Shown here: piece after piece, positions 35,183 through 43,880 of the stretch | Layout of the letters: each line of letters opens with the position of its first letter | How positions within the stretch are numbered: the first letter of the stretch is position 1 | Assembly (NCBI GenBank): GCA_029858505.1 | Contig: JAOUEW010000001.1 | Span: 868,001 to 932,000, forward strand | Source: Deltaproteobacteria bacterium | GTDB lineage: Bacteria > SAR324 > JACQKK01 | DNA: 64,000 nucleotides | Direction of reading: 5' to 3' | Translations under genes and position numbers: made by a program | The notes under the pieces: generated by a model | Told to the model about the DNA's origin: nothing | The model's database searches: none | Seen by the model: the letters and a program-made list of their open reading frames with translations, nothing else

Positions 35183-37903
35183 TTAGCCGCCGTCCTTTGC
35201 CATGTGGCAGTTCTTGTACTTCTTGCCCGACCCACAGTGGCAGGGGTCGTTGCGCCCCAGTTTTTCGGCCTTGCGGCGGGCGGGCTCTGGTGCCGGGGCT
35301 GCGGCAGCGCTCCCTGAATCGAGGCGCAGCCCTCCGGCGTTGTCGGGGTGCAAAAATTCCAGGTCGGGGGGGGGCTGGCGCTGGGGCTGGGGGGCCTCTA
35401 CTCCAAAATGGGCGCGGAAAAAGGTGGTCACCGCTTCCTGGCTGATCCGGGCCATCAGGTCGGTGAACAGGGCAAAGCCAGACCGCTTGTATTCATCAAT
35501 GGGTTTCTTTTGGGCATACCCCACCAAGCCAATGCCCTCCCGCAGGTGATCCATGGACAGCAAGTGATCCTTCCACTGGCTGTCGGTGACGTTTAGCAGC
35601 ACATGGCGCTCAAAATCGTGGAATACGCCGTCCACCTCTTCCTTGGTGGGGGCCGAGCCTTTCGATTCTTCCATCATGCGGGCCATGTCTTGGCGCTTGG
35701 CCAGGTAAATGTTTTCCACCTGGGTCATCAGTTTCTGGCGGATGTCTTGCAGGGTCAGGGTGGAATCGTTCCACGAAACCTCAGGGGGGTGGCCAAACGC
35801 CGCCATGAACTGGGTGTTCATTCCCTCCACGTCCCACTCTTCCCGGTGGGGCAGGTCCAGGTGCAGCGAAACCATTTCCTCCAGGGTTTCGTCGGCCATG
35901 TCGAGCAGCACGTTTTCCACCTCTCCGCCCAGAATTTCCAGCCGCTGGCCATAGATGATCTCTCGCTGCTTGTTCATCACGTCGTCGTATTCTAGCACGT
36001 GTTTCCGCAGCTCGAAGTTGTGGGCTTCCACCTTCTTTTGGGCGTTTTCAATGGCCCGAGAAATGAGCATGTGGGTAATGGCTTCATCGTCGGCCACCCG
36101 CATGCGGGTCATCAGGTTGGCAATGCGCTCTCCGCCAAAAATGCGCATCAGGTCGTCTTCCAGCGAAAGGAAGAACCGGCTGGCGCCGGGGTCTCCCTGG
36201 CGGCCCGAGCGGCCCCGCAGTTGGTTGTCAATCCGCCGGCTTTCGTGGCGTTCTGTGCCCAAAATAAACAGCCCCCCCCGGTCGGCGGCGCCGGGCCCTA
36301 GCTTGATGTCGGTGCCCCGGCCCGCCATGTTGGTGGCAATGGTCACCCGCCCCACTTCTCCGGCGTGGGCGATGATTTCGGCTTCTTGCTCGTGGTGCTT
36401 GGCGTTTAGCACGGTGTGGGGCACTTTGCTTTTTTCCAGGGCTCGCGAAAGTTCTTCCGAGGCCTCGATGGAAATGGTGCCCACCAGCACTGGCTGGCTG
36501 GCGGCGTGCAGGGCTTTGATTTCCTCCACGATGGCGTTCTTTTTGGCGGCTTTGGTCTTGTAAATCACGTCGGGCAGATCCTGGCGGATCATGCTCCGGT
36601 TGGTGGGAATCACCAGCACCTCCATGCCGTAGATTTTGATGAATTCGTCTTCTTCCGTCTTGGCCGTTCCGGTCATGCCGGACAGCTTTTTGTACATGCG
36701 GAAATAGTTTTGGAACGTAATGGTGGCGTAGGTTTGGCTTTCCCTCTCGATGGTGACGCCCTCTTTGGCTTCTAGGGCCTGGTGCAGGCCATCGGAGAAC
36801 CGCCGCCCCGGCATCAGCCGCCCGGTGAATTCATCCACGATCACCACTTTGTTGTCTTTCACCACATAGTCCACGTCTAGCCGGAACATGTAATTGGCCT
36901 TCAGGGCCTGGTTCACGTGGTGGAGGACATCCATGTTTTCGAAATCGAACAGCCCCCCTTGAGTGAGCAGCCGGTTTTTGCGCAGGCGGTCTTCCAGCAG
37001 TTCCCCCCCCTGCTCGGTGAGAGAGATGGTGCGGGATTTTTCATCCAGGTTATAGTCGCCCGCGATGACCACGGCGTTTTCTTCCAGGCCTTCCCAGCCC
37101 GGCTGCAATCCCTTCAGTTGGTCGGGGTTCAGCTTGTTCACTTCCTCGCGGCGGACTTCTCTCTTCAGGCCGCCCATGATCCGTTGAATTTGATAGTACT
37201 TATCGGTGGATTCCTCGGCGGGGCCGGAAATGATGAGGGGGGTGCGGGCTTCGTCCACCAGAATGCTGTCCACTTCGTCTACGATGGCGAAGTGAAAGCC
37301 CCGCTGAACGTAGTCTTCCAGGCGGAACTTCATGTTGTCCCGCAGGTAATCGAACCCAAACTCGTTGTTGGTGCCGTAGGTGATGTCGGCGGCGTAGGCC
37401 TGGCGGCGCTCGTCGTCGGTCTGGCCATGCTGCACCAATCCCACGGTCAGCCCCAGAAACTGGTACACCCGGCCCATCCAATGGGCGTCGCGGCGGGCCA
37501 GGTAGTCGTTGGGGGTAACCACGTGCACCCCCTTGCCCGTCAGGGCGTTCAGATAGGCGGGCGAGGTACAGGCCAGGGTCTTCCCTTCACCGGTTTTCAT
37601 TTCAGAAATTTGCCCGTTGTGCAGGGCCATCCCTCCAATCAACTGCACGTCGAAATGCCGCTCGTTGTTCACCCGGCGGCTGGCTTCGCGGGTCAGGGCA
37701 AAGGCCTCTGGCAGCAGATCGTCCAGAGACTCCCCGGCGGCCAGCCTTTTTTTCAGGTTTTGGGTGACCTCCGGGAAGGCGCTGTCTGCCAACTGCTGCA
37801 TCTGGGGTTCCAGGGCGTTTACCACCAGCACCAGCTGGTTGTATTTTTTCAGCAGCTTGTCGTTACGAGAGGTATAAAACAACCTGAACAGAGATTTCAG
37901 CAT
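35183..37903 (-). CDS. secA: preprotein translocase ATPase SecA
   Basis: A 906-residue motor that drives unfolded proteins through SecYEG. It is full length. Landmarks are the first nucleotide-binding fold ([11 protein letters not shown], then [20 protein letters not shown]), [13 protein letters not shown], the second fold ([31 protein letters not shown]), and the helical scaffold. The C-terminal zinc motif is [13 protein letters not shown] for SecB and phospholipid contact, preceded by a Pro/Gln-rich linker. Single-gene unit, convergent with dapD and divergent from the NhaD-type antiporter. Confidence 0.98.
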   Translation of the reverse strand: MLKSLFRLFYTSRNDKLLKKYNQLVLVVNALEPQMQQLADSAFPEVTQNLKKRLAAGESLDDLLPEAFALTREASRRVNNERHFDVQLIGGMALHNGQISEMKTGEGKTLACTSPAYLNALTGKGVHVVTPNDYLARRDAHWMGRVYQFLGLTVGLVQHGQTDDERRQAYAADITYGTNNEFGFDYLRDNMKFRLEDYVQRGFHFAIVDEVDSILVDEARTPLIISGPAEESTDKYYQIQRIMGGLKREVRREEVNKLNPDQLKGLQPGWEGLEENAVVIAGDYNLDEKSRTISLTEQGGELLEDRLRKNRLLTQGGLFDFENMDVLHHVNQALKANYMFRLDVDYVVKDNKVVIVDEFTGRLMPGRRFSDGLHQALEAKEGVTIERESQTYATITFQNYFRMYKKLSGMTGTAKTEEDEFIKIYGMEVLVIPTNRSMIRQDLPDVIYKTKAAKKNAIVEEIKALHAASQPVLVGTISIEASEELSRALEKSKVPHTVLNAKHHEQEAEIIAHAGEVGRVTIATNMAGRGTDIKLGPGAADRGGLFILGTERHESRRIDNQLRGRSGRQGDPGASRFFLSLEDDLMRIFGGERIANLMTRMRVADDEAITHMLISRAIENAQKKVEAHNFELRKHVLEYDDVMNKQREIIYGQRLEILGGEVENVLLDMADETLEEMVSLHLDLPHREEWDVEGMNTQFMAAFGHPPEVSWNDSTLTLQDIRQKLMTQVENIYLAKRQDMARMMEESKGSAPTKEEVDGVFHDFERHVLLNVTDSQWKDHLLSMDHLREGIGLVGYAQKKPIDEYKRSGFALFTDLMARISQEAVTTFFRAHFGVEAPQPQRQPPPDLEFLHPDNAGGLRLDSGSAAAAPAPEPARRKAEKLGRNDPCHCGSGKKYKNCHMAKDGG

Positions 37904-37990
37904 GGGTTCCAGCCGGGAAAGGTCGGGGAGTGGGAGGGTGAATCATCCGGACCAGTCTGGGCAAAACAGGGCCTTTCGTCAAGGCTTGGG

Positions 37991-38036
37991 GGGAAGATGG
38001 GGGAAGATGGGGGAAGATGGAGGAAAATAGGGAAAA
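37991..38036. repeat. short tandem repeat, 10 bp unit
   Basis: Three perfect copies of GGGAAGATGG stand at 37991-38020, followed by degenerate units AGGAAAATAG and GGAAAATC. The array lies in the 257 bp gap between secA and the antiporter gene, where the secA promoter must be. It may be a variable-number tract; no function is evident. Confidence 0.75.
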
Positions 38037-38160
38037 TCAGATACACCAGGAAAAGCCTGCGTAAAGGCGGAGAAAAACCCTGCGCCCAGGGGTACCCAGA
38101 GAAGCCATCAGAAGAATTTGGGAAATGCGCCTTTTCATAAACTTAAGGATGGGGTAGCCT

Positions 38161-39444
38161 ATGGTCATGATTCCTTCGCTTCCCACCATGCTGCCCTTCG
38201 CGGGCATTCTCCTCTCCATTGCCCTGTTTCCCCTGCTGGCTCACCGGTTTTGGGAGCACCATTACGGCAAGGTCAGCGCCTTTTGGGGGCTGGCCGCCCT
38301 GGCCCTGATGGCGGCCCTGCTGCCCACGGGGGTTTCGTTCAGCGAGGTCTACGGCCACCGGCTTGTTTCCACGGCTGAGGAATACCTGTCGTTCATTGTG
38401 CTGTTGGGCACGCTGTTTGTGATTACCGGGGGCATTCATGTGTCGGGCCGCCATGTGGGCAGCCCCCTGCACAACACCGAATTGCTGGGGGTGGGGGCCC
38501 TGCTGGCCAGCCTGATCGGCACCACAGGGGCGGCCATGCTGTTGATTCGCCCCTTGTTGCGGGCCAACCATCACCGCCCACGGCAGGTGCATGTGTATGT
38601 GTTCTATATATTTCTGGTCTGCAACACCGGCGGTCTGCTCACCCCCATCGGGGACCCCCCGTTGTTCCTGGGGTTCCTGCAGGGCATTCCGTTTGCCTGG
38701 ACGCTCCAACTGTTCCCGGAGTGGTTGTTTGTGAACGGCGCGTTGTTGGTGTTGTTTTTCCTGTGGGACCGTCGGTTGTATGCCCTGGAACCCTCCCAAG
38801 ACAGAGAGCCCCCCGGCCGCCTGACGGTAAAGGGCTGGGTGAACTTTCCGCTGCTGATGGCTGTGGTGGCGGCGGTGATTCTGAGCGGGGGATGGCCAGA
38901 ACCCTGGGGCGGGTTTGCCCGTGACGGCATTTTGCTGGCGCTGGCGGGGTTGTCGCTGTGGGTGACCCCTTCCTATATTCACCATGCCAACCAATTCAAC
39001 TTTGCCCCCATCCGAGAGGTGGCCATTCTGTTCGCCGGAATTTTCACCGCCATGGTGCCAGCCCTGATGGTGCTGAACGCCCGTGGAGGAGAATTAGGGC
39101 TGTCCACTCCAGCGGAGTATTTCTGGGCCGCCGGAACACTGTCTAGCTTTTTAGACAACGCCCCCACCTACCTGGCGTTTCTCTCTGCCGCCATGGGGGC
39201 CCTGGGGTTAACCCATGCGGTGGAGATGACCCTGACCCCTGGCCCCGCGGGCATTCTGGCGGGAATTTCGGTGGGGGCCGTGTACATGGGGGCCATGACC
39301 TACATTGGCAACGGGCCGAACTTCATGGTGAAAACCATGGTGGAGCAAAGCCGCGTTTCCATGCCATCCTTCTTTGGCTACATGGCTTATTCGGTGGGGA
39401 TTCTCCTTCCCTTGTTTCTGCTGCTGACCCTGTTGTTTTTCTAA
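38161..39444 (+). CDS. NhaD-type sodium:proton antiporter (ion-transporter superfamily)
   Basis: A 427-residue inner-membrane protein with about eleven hydrophobic helices. The pattern matches NhaD/ArsB-like members of the IT superfamily: FVITGGIHVSG early, then CNTGGLLTPIGDPPLFLGF, and LSSFLDNAPTYLAF in the second half (the paired NxGG..TPxGDP and DNAP motifs). Na+/H+ exchange is the likely activity, though citrate or arsenite relatives share the fold. Alone on its strand, with its own upstream gap; a repeat copy lies about 70 bp downstream. Confidence 0.87.
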   Translation: MVMIPSLPTMLPFAGILLSIALFPLLAHRFWEHHYGKVSAFWGLAALALMAALLPTGVSFSEVYGHRLVSTAEEYLSFIVLLGTLFVITGGIHVSGRHVGSPLHNTELLGVGALLASLIGTTGAAMLLIRPLLRANHHRPRQVHVYVFYIFLVCNTGGLLTPIGDPPLFLGFLQGIPFAWTLQLFPEWLFVNGALLVLFFLWDRRLYALEPSQDREPPGRLTVKGWVNFPLLMAVVAAVILSGGWPEPWGGFARDGILLALAGLSLWVTPSYIHHANQFNFAPIREVAILFAGIFTAMVPALMVLNARGGELGLSTPAEYFWAAGTLSSFLDNAPTYLAFLSAAMGALGLTHAVEMTLTPGPAGILAGISVGAVYMGAMTYIGNGPNFMVKTMVEQSRVSMPSFFGYMAYSVGILLPLFLLLTLLFF

Positions 39445-39511
39445 CTGTCCCCCCGGTTCCCCTCCCCCCATCTTTGTTGTATTTTCCAGTATTTCCTAGG
39501 GCATCCCAATA

Positions 39512-39655
39512 GCACCCCTCCCCTGCCCCCTTGCGGGGGCATCCCCTCCCCTTCGTGGAGGGGTAATGAATCGAGGCCGAGAAGTTATGCGCTTGCTTCC
39601 GTCCGGTTTCACCATCCAAAAAGATGAAGAGATGTAGCCTATGGATTCGATTAAA
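39512..39655. repeat. MITE-like repeat, copy 5 (rearranged)
   Basis: The left part (CACCCCTCCCCTGCCCCC, GCATCCCCTCC, CGTGGAGGGG, ATCGAG) is in the reverse orientation relative to the right part (GCTTCCGTCCGGTTTC, ATGGATTCGAT), which reads forward. The copy therefore looks like two half-elements joined head to head, unlike copies 1 and 3. Confidence 0.6.
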
Positions 39656-39675
39656 TGGCTGGTTGGGGAGAAGGG

Positions 39676-39720
39676 CTTGGCAAAAAAAAGCCAAGGCAAA
39701 CAGGCTGATCAAAGCCTGTT
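39676..39720. other. two tandem stem-loops
   Basis: CTTGGC-(A8)-GCCAAG (39676-39695) is followed directly by AACAGGCT-GATCAA-AGCCTGTT (39699-39720). The first has an all-A loop; read on the minus strand it gives a T-loop but no tail. They could form a regulatory leader or end a transcript from the antiporter gene. Confidence 0.4.
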
Positions 39721-39853
39721 GCTATATGGCATATAAACCTGATAATCCATGGGATAGGTGTCGTATGATGATGCGCGGCAGGAAGAAGGAGGACCATGAG
39801 ATTTCCCCCGCGTGTTTTCATTCTCCCATCCCATTCATTTCAGCGAGGTCCCC

Positions 39854-41185
39854 ATGGGCACGTTTCAGAAAATATTCCGGAGAACCTGTTTCTCCATGGC
39901 GGCGGCCATGGTGGTGGGGTTGCTGCTAACCCCCGCCCCCGCCAGCGCCAAAGATACCGATGAGTTGTGGGAAATGACCCAAACCATGGAAGGGGCGGGC
40001 ATTCCCGCCGGCATGGGGGCCATGACCAACCGGGTGTGTTCTCCCAAGGGCGATAACACCAGCATGGCCAAGGGCGGTGGCGAGTGCGAGGTGAAGGACA
40101 TGAAGGTGAAGGGAGACACCGTAACCTGGACTTCCGTGTGCAAAGACTCCACCAGCCAGGGAGAAATGACCCGCTCTGGCAAAACCCTGAAGGGCACCGT
40201 TCATAGCACCCAGAAGAACGGGCAAAAGATAACCATGAAGTTATCTGGAAAGGTGGTCGGCACCTGTAACGCGCAGGCTGAAAAAAGCAAGCGTGACCAG
40301 GAGCAAAGCCAGATGCGGGAGCGAATGGCCGCGCCAGGTCGAGAAGCCGCCAAACAGGAACAGGCCCAATGCGAAGCCGCCATCAATAACCTAAAAAAGG
40401 GCACGGTAGAGAACGGCAACCCAAACGCCTTCCTGGCCGAAGGGGCGATATGTTTTTCTCAGAAAAAACAGTTCTGCGCCGTGCTGGCCAATCAGCCGCT
40501 GGGCTTTAAGCTGCTGAACGAGTTCGAATACGGTGCGATTTCTCGTTCTTCTGATAGCCAGCGGAAAATACAACTAAGCGGAGCCAAACCCGGGGTGAAT
40601 GAACTGATGTTTGTTTCTCCCGTCGTTCATAATAAAAAAGAAACGTACAAAGCCTGCGGGTTGGAATTGGAGAAAGCCCGGATTGCCTGGTGCGGTGCCA
40701 AGGAAAAGGGGGCGAAATTCCCTAAAAATGGAGAAGGGGTTGGCGGGATTGATCTTGGCCGAGTCTATTATAATTCTTGCCCTTCCAGCCGGGTCACGGC
40801 CTTTTTGAAAGCCAGCAAGGCCTGCGATGGCATTGAAGCCTATTACAAGAAGCACGGCTATGATTATTCTTACGGCCATTGGCGCATGGACCCGCCGCAA
40901 GACGGAGACCACTGCTTGAGCTATTTGAGCCACAGGAAGAAGTATGTCAAGGTGGGCGGCTTGTCTTATGTCTATGAATACATGCTAGAGAAGGGTGAAA
41001 AAGAAGACTATATCGGGGATGATGGATCCACGGGAAGTGCCGCCGCGGCCCAGCCTGCTCCGGCTGCCAAACCTGAGCCAGCAGCTCAACCTGCGCCAGC
41101 GGCTCAGCCAGCCCCCAAGCCAGCGGCCCCCAACCCCGCCGACTTGCTAAAGAAGAAGGGGGGCATTCCCAAGCTGCCGTTCTAG
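39854..41185 (+). CDS. secreted DUF3617 protein with Cys-rich C-terminal region
   Basis: A 443-residue exported protein. Residues 1-35 are a signal peptide (core AAAMVVGLLLTPAPASA). A DUF3617 domain follows (about 38-135): ELWEMTQTMEG, a Cys-bearing CSPKG, CEVKDMKVKGDTVTW and KTLKGTVHST. The next 250 residues are unlike anything I recognise but have many Cys (over ten), suggesting disulfides. The last 50 residues are an Ala/Pro/Gln tail (PAPAAKPEPAAQPAPAAQ) ending in LLKKKGGIPKLPF. The ATG at 39854 is favoured because the signal peptide begins there. A strong terminator follows. Function unknown; DUF3617 proteins are small periplasmic proteins of gammaproteobacteria and relatives. Confidence 0.8.
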   Translation: MGTFQKIFRRTCFSMAAAMVVGLLLTPAPASAKDTDELWEMTQTMEGAGIPAGMGAMTNRVCSPKGDNTSMAKGGGECEVKDMKVKGDTVTWTSVCKDSTSQGEMTRSGKTLKGTVHSTQKNGQKITMKLSGKVVGTCNAQAEKSKRDQEQSQMRERMAAPGREAAKQEQAQCEAAINNLKKGTVENGNPNAFLAEGAICFSQKKQFCAVLANQPLGFKLLNEFEYGAISRSSDSQRKIQLSGAKPGVNELMFVSPVVHNKKETYKACGLELEKARIAWCGAKEKGAKFPKNGEGVGGIDLGRVYYNSCPSSRVTAFLKASKACDGIEAYYKKHGYDYSYGHWRMDPPQDGDHCLSYLSHRKKYVKVGGLSYVYEYMLEKGEKEDYIGDDGSTGSAAAAQPAPAAKPEPAAQPAPAAQPAPKPAAPNPADLLKKKGGIPKLPF

Positions 41186-41205
41186 CGTTTGCGGTGTGAG
41201 TTCTC

Positions 41206-41239
41206 AAGCCTCCTCCCTGAAAAGGGAGGGGGCTTTTTT
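41206..41239 (+). terminator. strong intrinsic terminator of the DUF3617 gene
   Basis: AAGCCTCCTCCCT-GAAA-AGGGAGGGGGCTT forms a long stem and is followed by TTTTTT. It lies 20 bases after the stop, in the gap before convergent purQ. Confidence 0.9.
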
Positions 41240-41245
41240 CTTGTT

Positions 41246-42088
41246 TCAGGCGAAGGTGCTTTGCAGGTAACGGTAGCCGTTTTTGAATAGGGCCAGCCCC
41301 TGGCCCTCTCCGGTGCCTGGGGTGCCGGGCTGCCGGGTCCAGCCGGGGTGGTTGGTGGCGTCCCAGAAGGCTTCCGGGTGGGGCATCAGCCCCATCACGG
41401 TGCCGGTCTTGTTGCACAGGGCCGCCGCCCCCAGGGGTGACCCGTTGGGGTTGTGGGGATAGGTTTCAGTGGGAGCGCCTTGGGCGTTGGCATAGCGCAG
41501 GGGAACCAAGCCCTGCCGCACCAGGGCGGCCACGCCCTCACCTTGGGCGGCTAGGCGGCCTTCTCCGTGGCGCACGGGCAGTTCCAGCCCGGTCATTCCC
41601 TGGGTGAACACGCAGGGGGAGTGGGACTCCACCGCCAGCCGCACCCAGCGGTCTTCAAACCGGTTGTTGGCGTTTTTGGCCAGCGACACGGTTTGGGCCG
41701 GGGGCCCCCCAGCGGGGCGCTCTCCGTTGCCCGGCAGCAGGCCCATCTTGGTCAGCAGCTGAAACCCATTGCAAATGCCCAGCATCAGCCGCCCGGAATC
41801 GGCGTAGCGCCACAGGTCCTCCAAAAACGTTCCGCCGCCGGGCAGGGGGCGGTAACGGAACCGATTGGCGCAGGCCCGCCCCGACCCCAAATCGTCGCCG
41901 TCCAGAAACCCCCCAATGAACACGATGAAGTGATAGGGATCCAGGGACAGTCCCTCCTGGTAGATGCGGCTCATGTGCGCCACCTCCACGCCGTCGCCCC
42001 CCCCGGCCAGGCGGCAGGCGTGGGCGGTCTCTTGCTCGCAGTTGGTGCCGTAGCCGGAAAGAATCAGGGTCTTGAAGGGGGAGGACAT
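41246..42088 (-). CDS. purQ: phosphoribosylformylglycinamidine synthase, glutaminase subunit
   Basis: A 280-residue class I glutamine amidotransferase supplying ammonia for step four of purine synthesis. The nucleophile is C106 in LGICNGFQLL, and the His/Glu pair is in MGLMPHPEAF near the C-terminus. FIGGFLDGDDLGSGRACANRFR is characteristic of PurQ. It is longer than the 220-residue Gram-positive PurQ and matches the about 270-residue form that pairs with a separate large PurL. purL and purS are not in the window. The ATG at 42088 follows family homology; the open frame continues upstream without similarity. Divergent from the first barrel gene. Confidence 0.9.
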   Translation of the reverse strand: MSSPFKTLILSGYGTNCEQETAHACRLAGGGDGVEVAHMSRIYQEGLSLDPYHFIVFIGGFLDGDDLGSGRACANRFRYRPLPGGGTFLEDLWRYADSGRLMLGICNGFQLLTKMGLLPGNGERPAGGPPAQTVSLAKNANNRFEDRWVRLAVESHSPCVFTQGMTGLELPVRHGEGRLAAQGEGVAALVRQGLVPLRYANAQGAPTETYPHNPNGSPLGAAALCNKTGTVMGLMPHPEAFWDATNHPGWTRQPGTPGTGEGQGLALFKNGYRYLQSTFA

Positions 42089-42253
42089 GAGCGGATGTTT
42101 GGAGAGGAGGTAGAGAACCAGGGAAAAACAAGGATACAGGTGACAGGGGTTAGAATGCCATGCCAAGATTGTAACCCTGGAGGGGAGGGGAAGGGCAAGG
42201 GGGGGGCGGACTCCATGATGGACAATGGAAACAAAACACTGGAAGGGAATGAC

Positions 42254-43546
42254 ATGAAAACGATCGGTGGAATTTGGGGGTTGTTGCTGGCGGTTGGGCT
42301 GTTTCCCGCCCTGGCCTGGGGCCAAGAAACTGAACCCCCGGTGGAGCAGGTCAGTGCCCCCACGGGTGATCTCACATGGGTGCCCGATCGCCGACGGAAT
42401 CAGTTCTACCGGCAGTTTGGGTATTTTGCCGTCCCGGCCCCCTACAACATCGAGGGAGTAGGGGGCGGCGTGGTGGTGGGGGGCTCGGTGTCGAACATTG
42501 CCGATTCCACTACAGACGTTGCGCTGGCCGGGTTTACGGGGGCCATGACGGGCTGGGCCGCCATGGTGACCGAATACCATATCGTGGAAGAGCGGCTGCT
42601 GCTGGATGTGATCGGCAACCGATGGAACCGCTTGACGGTGAATGTGTACCCGGATCGTGGCATGGCCTCTGGTGCCAAGGACTACCAAATCGCTGGCGTA
42701 CGGGAAATGGATTTTACCGGTGCCCGTACCACCCTAACGTTTTGGGAGCGGCGGTTGGAGTTTTTTCTCAGTTATTCCACCTTTCAAATGTCCATGAGCA
42801 AGATGATGGACAACCAGGGGGTCTTGATTGCGGACCTTACAGGCACACCTCCTCATAAATCCATTTCTGGAGCCATGGGTTTATTCGCCGACTTTACCGA
42901 TGACTACCAGGACCCCCGAAAAGGGTTCCGGTTTTTTCTGGGGAATTATCACCACCCCCGGCAAAACCCCGATGCCCCCGTTTTTTATATTGTAGACGCC
43001 AACCTGACCGGCTATGTTTCGGTGGGAGAACAATCGACCTGGGTGGTGAACTTGTTTCAATCCCAGGCCAACGTGATTTCGCTTGGTTTGACCGACTTGG
43101 CCGCCTTGGCCAATCAAACCGGCTGTCCTGGCCAGCAGCCCGCTTGCATGGGCTTGGCCAACAATACCCTGCTGGCCAACCAGCACGGCACGGCGACCTC
43201 GTTGGGGGGATTAAGCCGCCTGCGGGCCTATCCCATCAACCGGTTTAACGGAGGGGCCACGGCCTTTGCTGGCACCGAGTTGCGTTTCAATTTTTCCGGT
43301 GACCCGGAACCCATTGATATCTTCATCATGAAAGACGTCAAAATGGCCCTGCAATGGGCCTTGTTCTGCGAAACGGGAAGCGTGGCGGAAACGGCGGATA
43401 GATTGTGGAAGCGCTCTCGGACGGACTGCGGAACAGGCGTGCGGATGGTGGGGGGGTCTGGCTTGGTGTACCGGATGGATTACGCGGTGGGCGATGAGGG
43501 CGGCGGGTTGGTGATGCTGGTGGGCTATCCTTGGGAGAACCTCTAG
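42254..43546 (+). CDS. POTRA-less Omp85-like outer-membrane barrel, paralogue 1
   Basis: A 430-residue protein with signal peptide (residues 1-23, AWG-Q). The mature part is beta-rich throughout. Elements of the BamA/TamA surface-antigen barrel are visible: DFTDDYQDPRKGFRFFLG, where Omp85 members have a DPR-G-R motif, and SRLRAYPINRFNGGATAFAGTELRFNF, which matches the GS-RGYP..R-RG region. No POTRA repeats precede the barrel. Cys pairs at CPGQQPAC and around FCETG...DCGTG suggest disulfides in loops. It ends in WENL, not the usual terminal Phe. ATG 42254 has GGAAGGGA upstream. It is followed after 334 bp by a close paralogue. Confidence 0.8.
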   Translation: MKTIGGIWGLLLAVGLFPALAWGQETEPPVEQVSAPTGDLTWVPDRRRNQFYRQFGYFAVPAPYNIEGVGGGVVVGGSVSNIADSTTDVALAGFTGAMTGWAAMVTEYHIVEERLLLDVIGNRWNRLTVNVYPDRGMASGAKDYQIAGVREMDFTGARTTLTFWERRLEFFLSYSTFQMSMSKMMDNQGVLIADLTGTPPHKSISGAMGLFADFTDDYQDPRKGFRFFLGNYHHPRQNPDAPVFYIVDANLTGYVSVGEQSTWVVNLFQSQANVISLGLTDLAALANQTGCPGQQPACMGLANNTLLANQHGTATSLGGLSRLRAYPINRFNGGATAFAGTELRFNFSGDPEPIDIFIMKDVKMALQWALFCETGSVAETADRLWKRSRTDCGTGVRMVGGSGLVYRMDYAVGDEGGGLVMLVGYPWENL

Positions 43547-43880
43547 ATCCTTGGATGATAGGCAAACAAGAGCAAGACACCCACACGAGATGGACGCAGG
43601 CCTTACCATGAGGACCATCGGGATTGTACTCTGATGCCCAGTTGCTAGCCCACCACAGGTTATTTTCTCCTCCAATACCCCCCTTCATTCAAAAAAAACG
43701 TAATCATTCCAAAACTGAACCACCTTATTTACTCCCTGAACCCATCCAATCTTCTCTCCCCTATTGCCAAAATAATTAGTTATAAGCATAATTACTTTCG
43801 CCGAAGAAATTATTAGGGCGAATAACTATATTATTTTAGGAAAACTACGCTTGATCCAATCTTTTTGGAGAATCCAGACC
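43547..43880. other. AT-rich intergenic region between the barrel genes
   Basis: This 334 bp stretch is much more AT-rich than the rest of the window, especially 43680-43850. It contains the long inverted repeat at 43769-43837 and presumably the promoter of the second barrel gene. No ORF is supported. Confidence 0.6.
43769..43837. promoter_or_regulatory. long imperfect inverted repeat upstream of barrel 2
   Basis: AAAATAATTAGTTAT (43769-43783) is the near-complement of ATAACTATATTATTTT (43822-43837). Nested inside are TTCGCC (43797-43802) and GGCGAA (43817-43822). The 69 bp structure ends 44 bases before the chosen ATG (43881). It could be a double operator for one of the TetR proteins encoded downstream, or an RNA hairpin. 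Confidence 0.45.

Larger units (their letters stand above)
39445..39853. other. 409 bp intergenic region with repeat and two hairpins
   Basis: The region contains repeat copy 5 (39512-39655), then two adjacent stem-loops (39676-39720), then AT-richer DNA around 39721-39800 that probably promotes the DUF3617 gene. No ORF is supported here. Confidence 0.6.

Noticed and set aside
37991-38036. Possible CRISPR array
   Set aside because: The repeat unit is only 10 bp with no spacers. No other regularly spaced direct repeats were seen in the window and no cas genes.
36917-38140. 407-residue open frame antisense to secA
   Set aside because: It lies wholly opposite a certain, full-length secA and its composition (His/Gln/Gly/Val-rich) is that of a mirrored high-GC3 frame. 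No domain and no ribosome site.
41567-42253. Upstream extension of the first barrel gene
   Set aside because: The frame is open but runs antisense over purQ; the signal peptide and ribosome site place the start at 42254.
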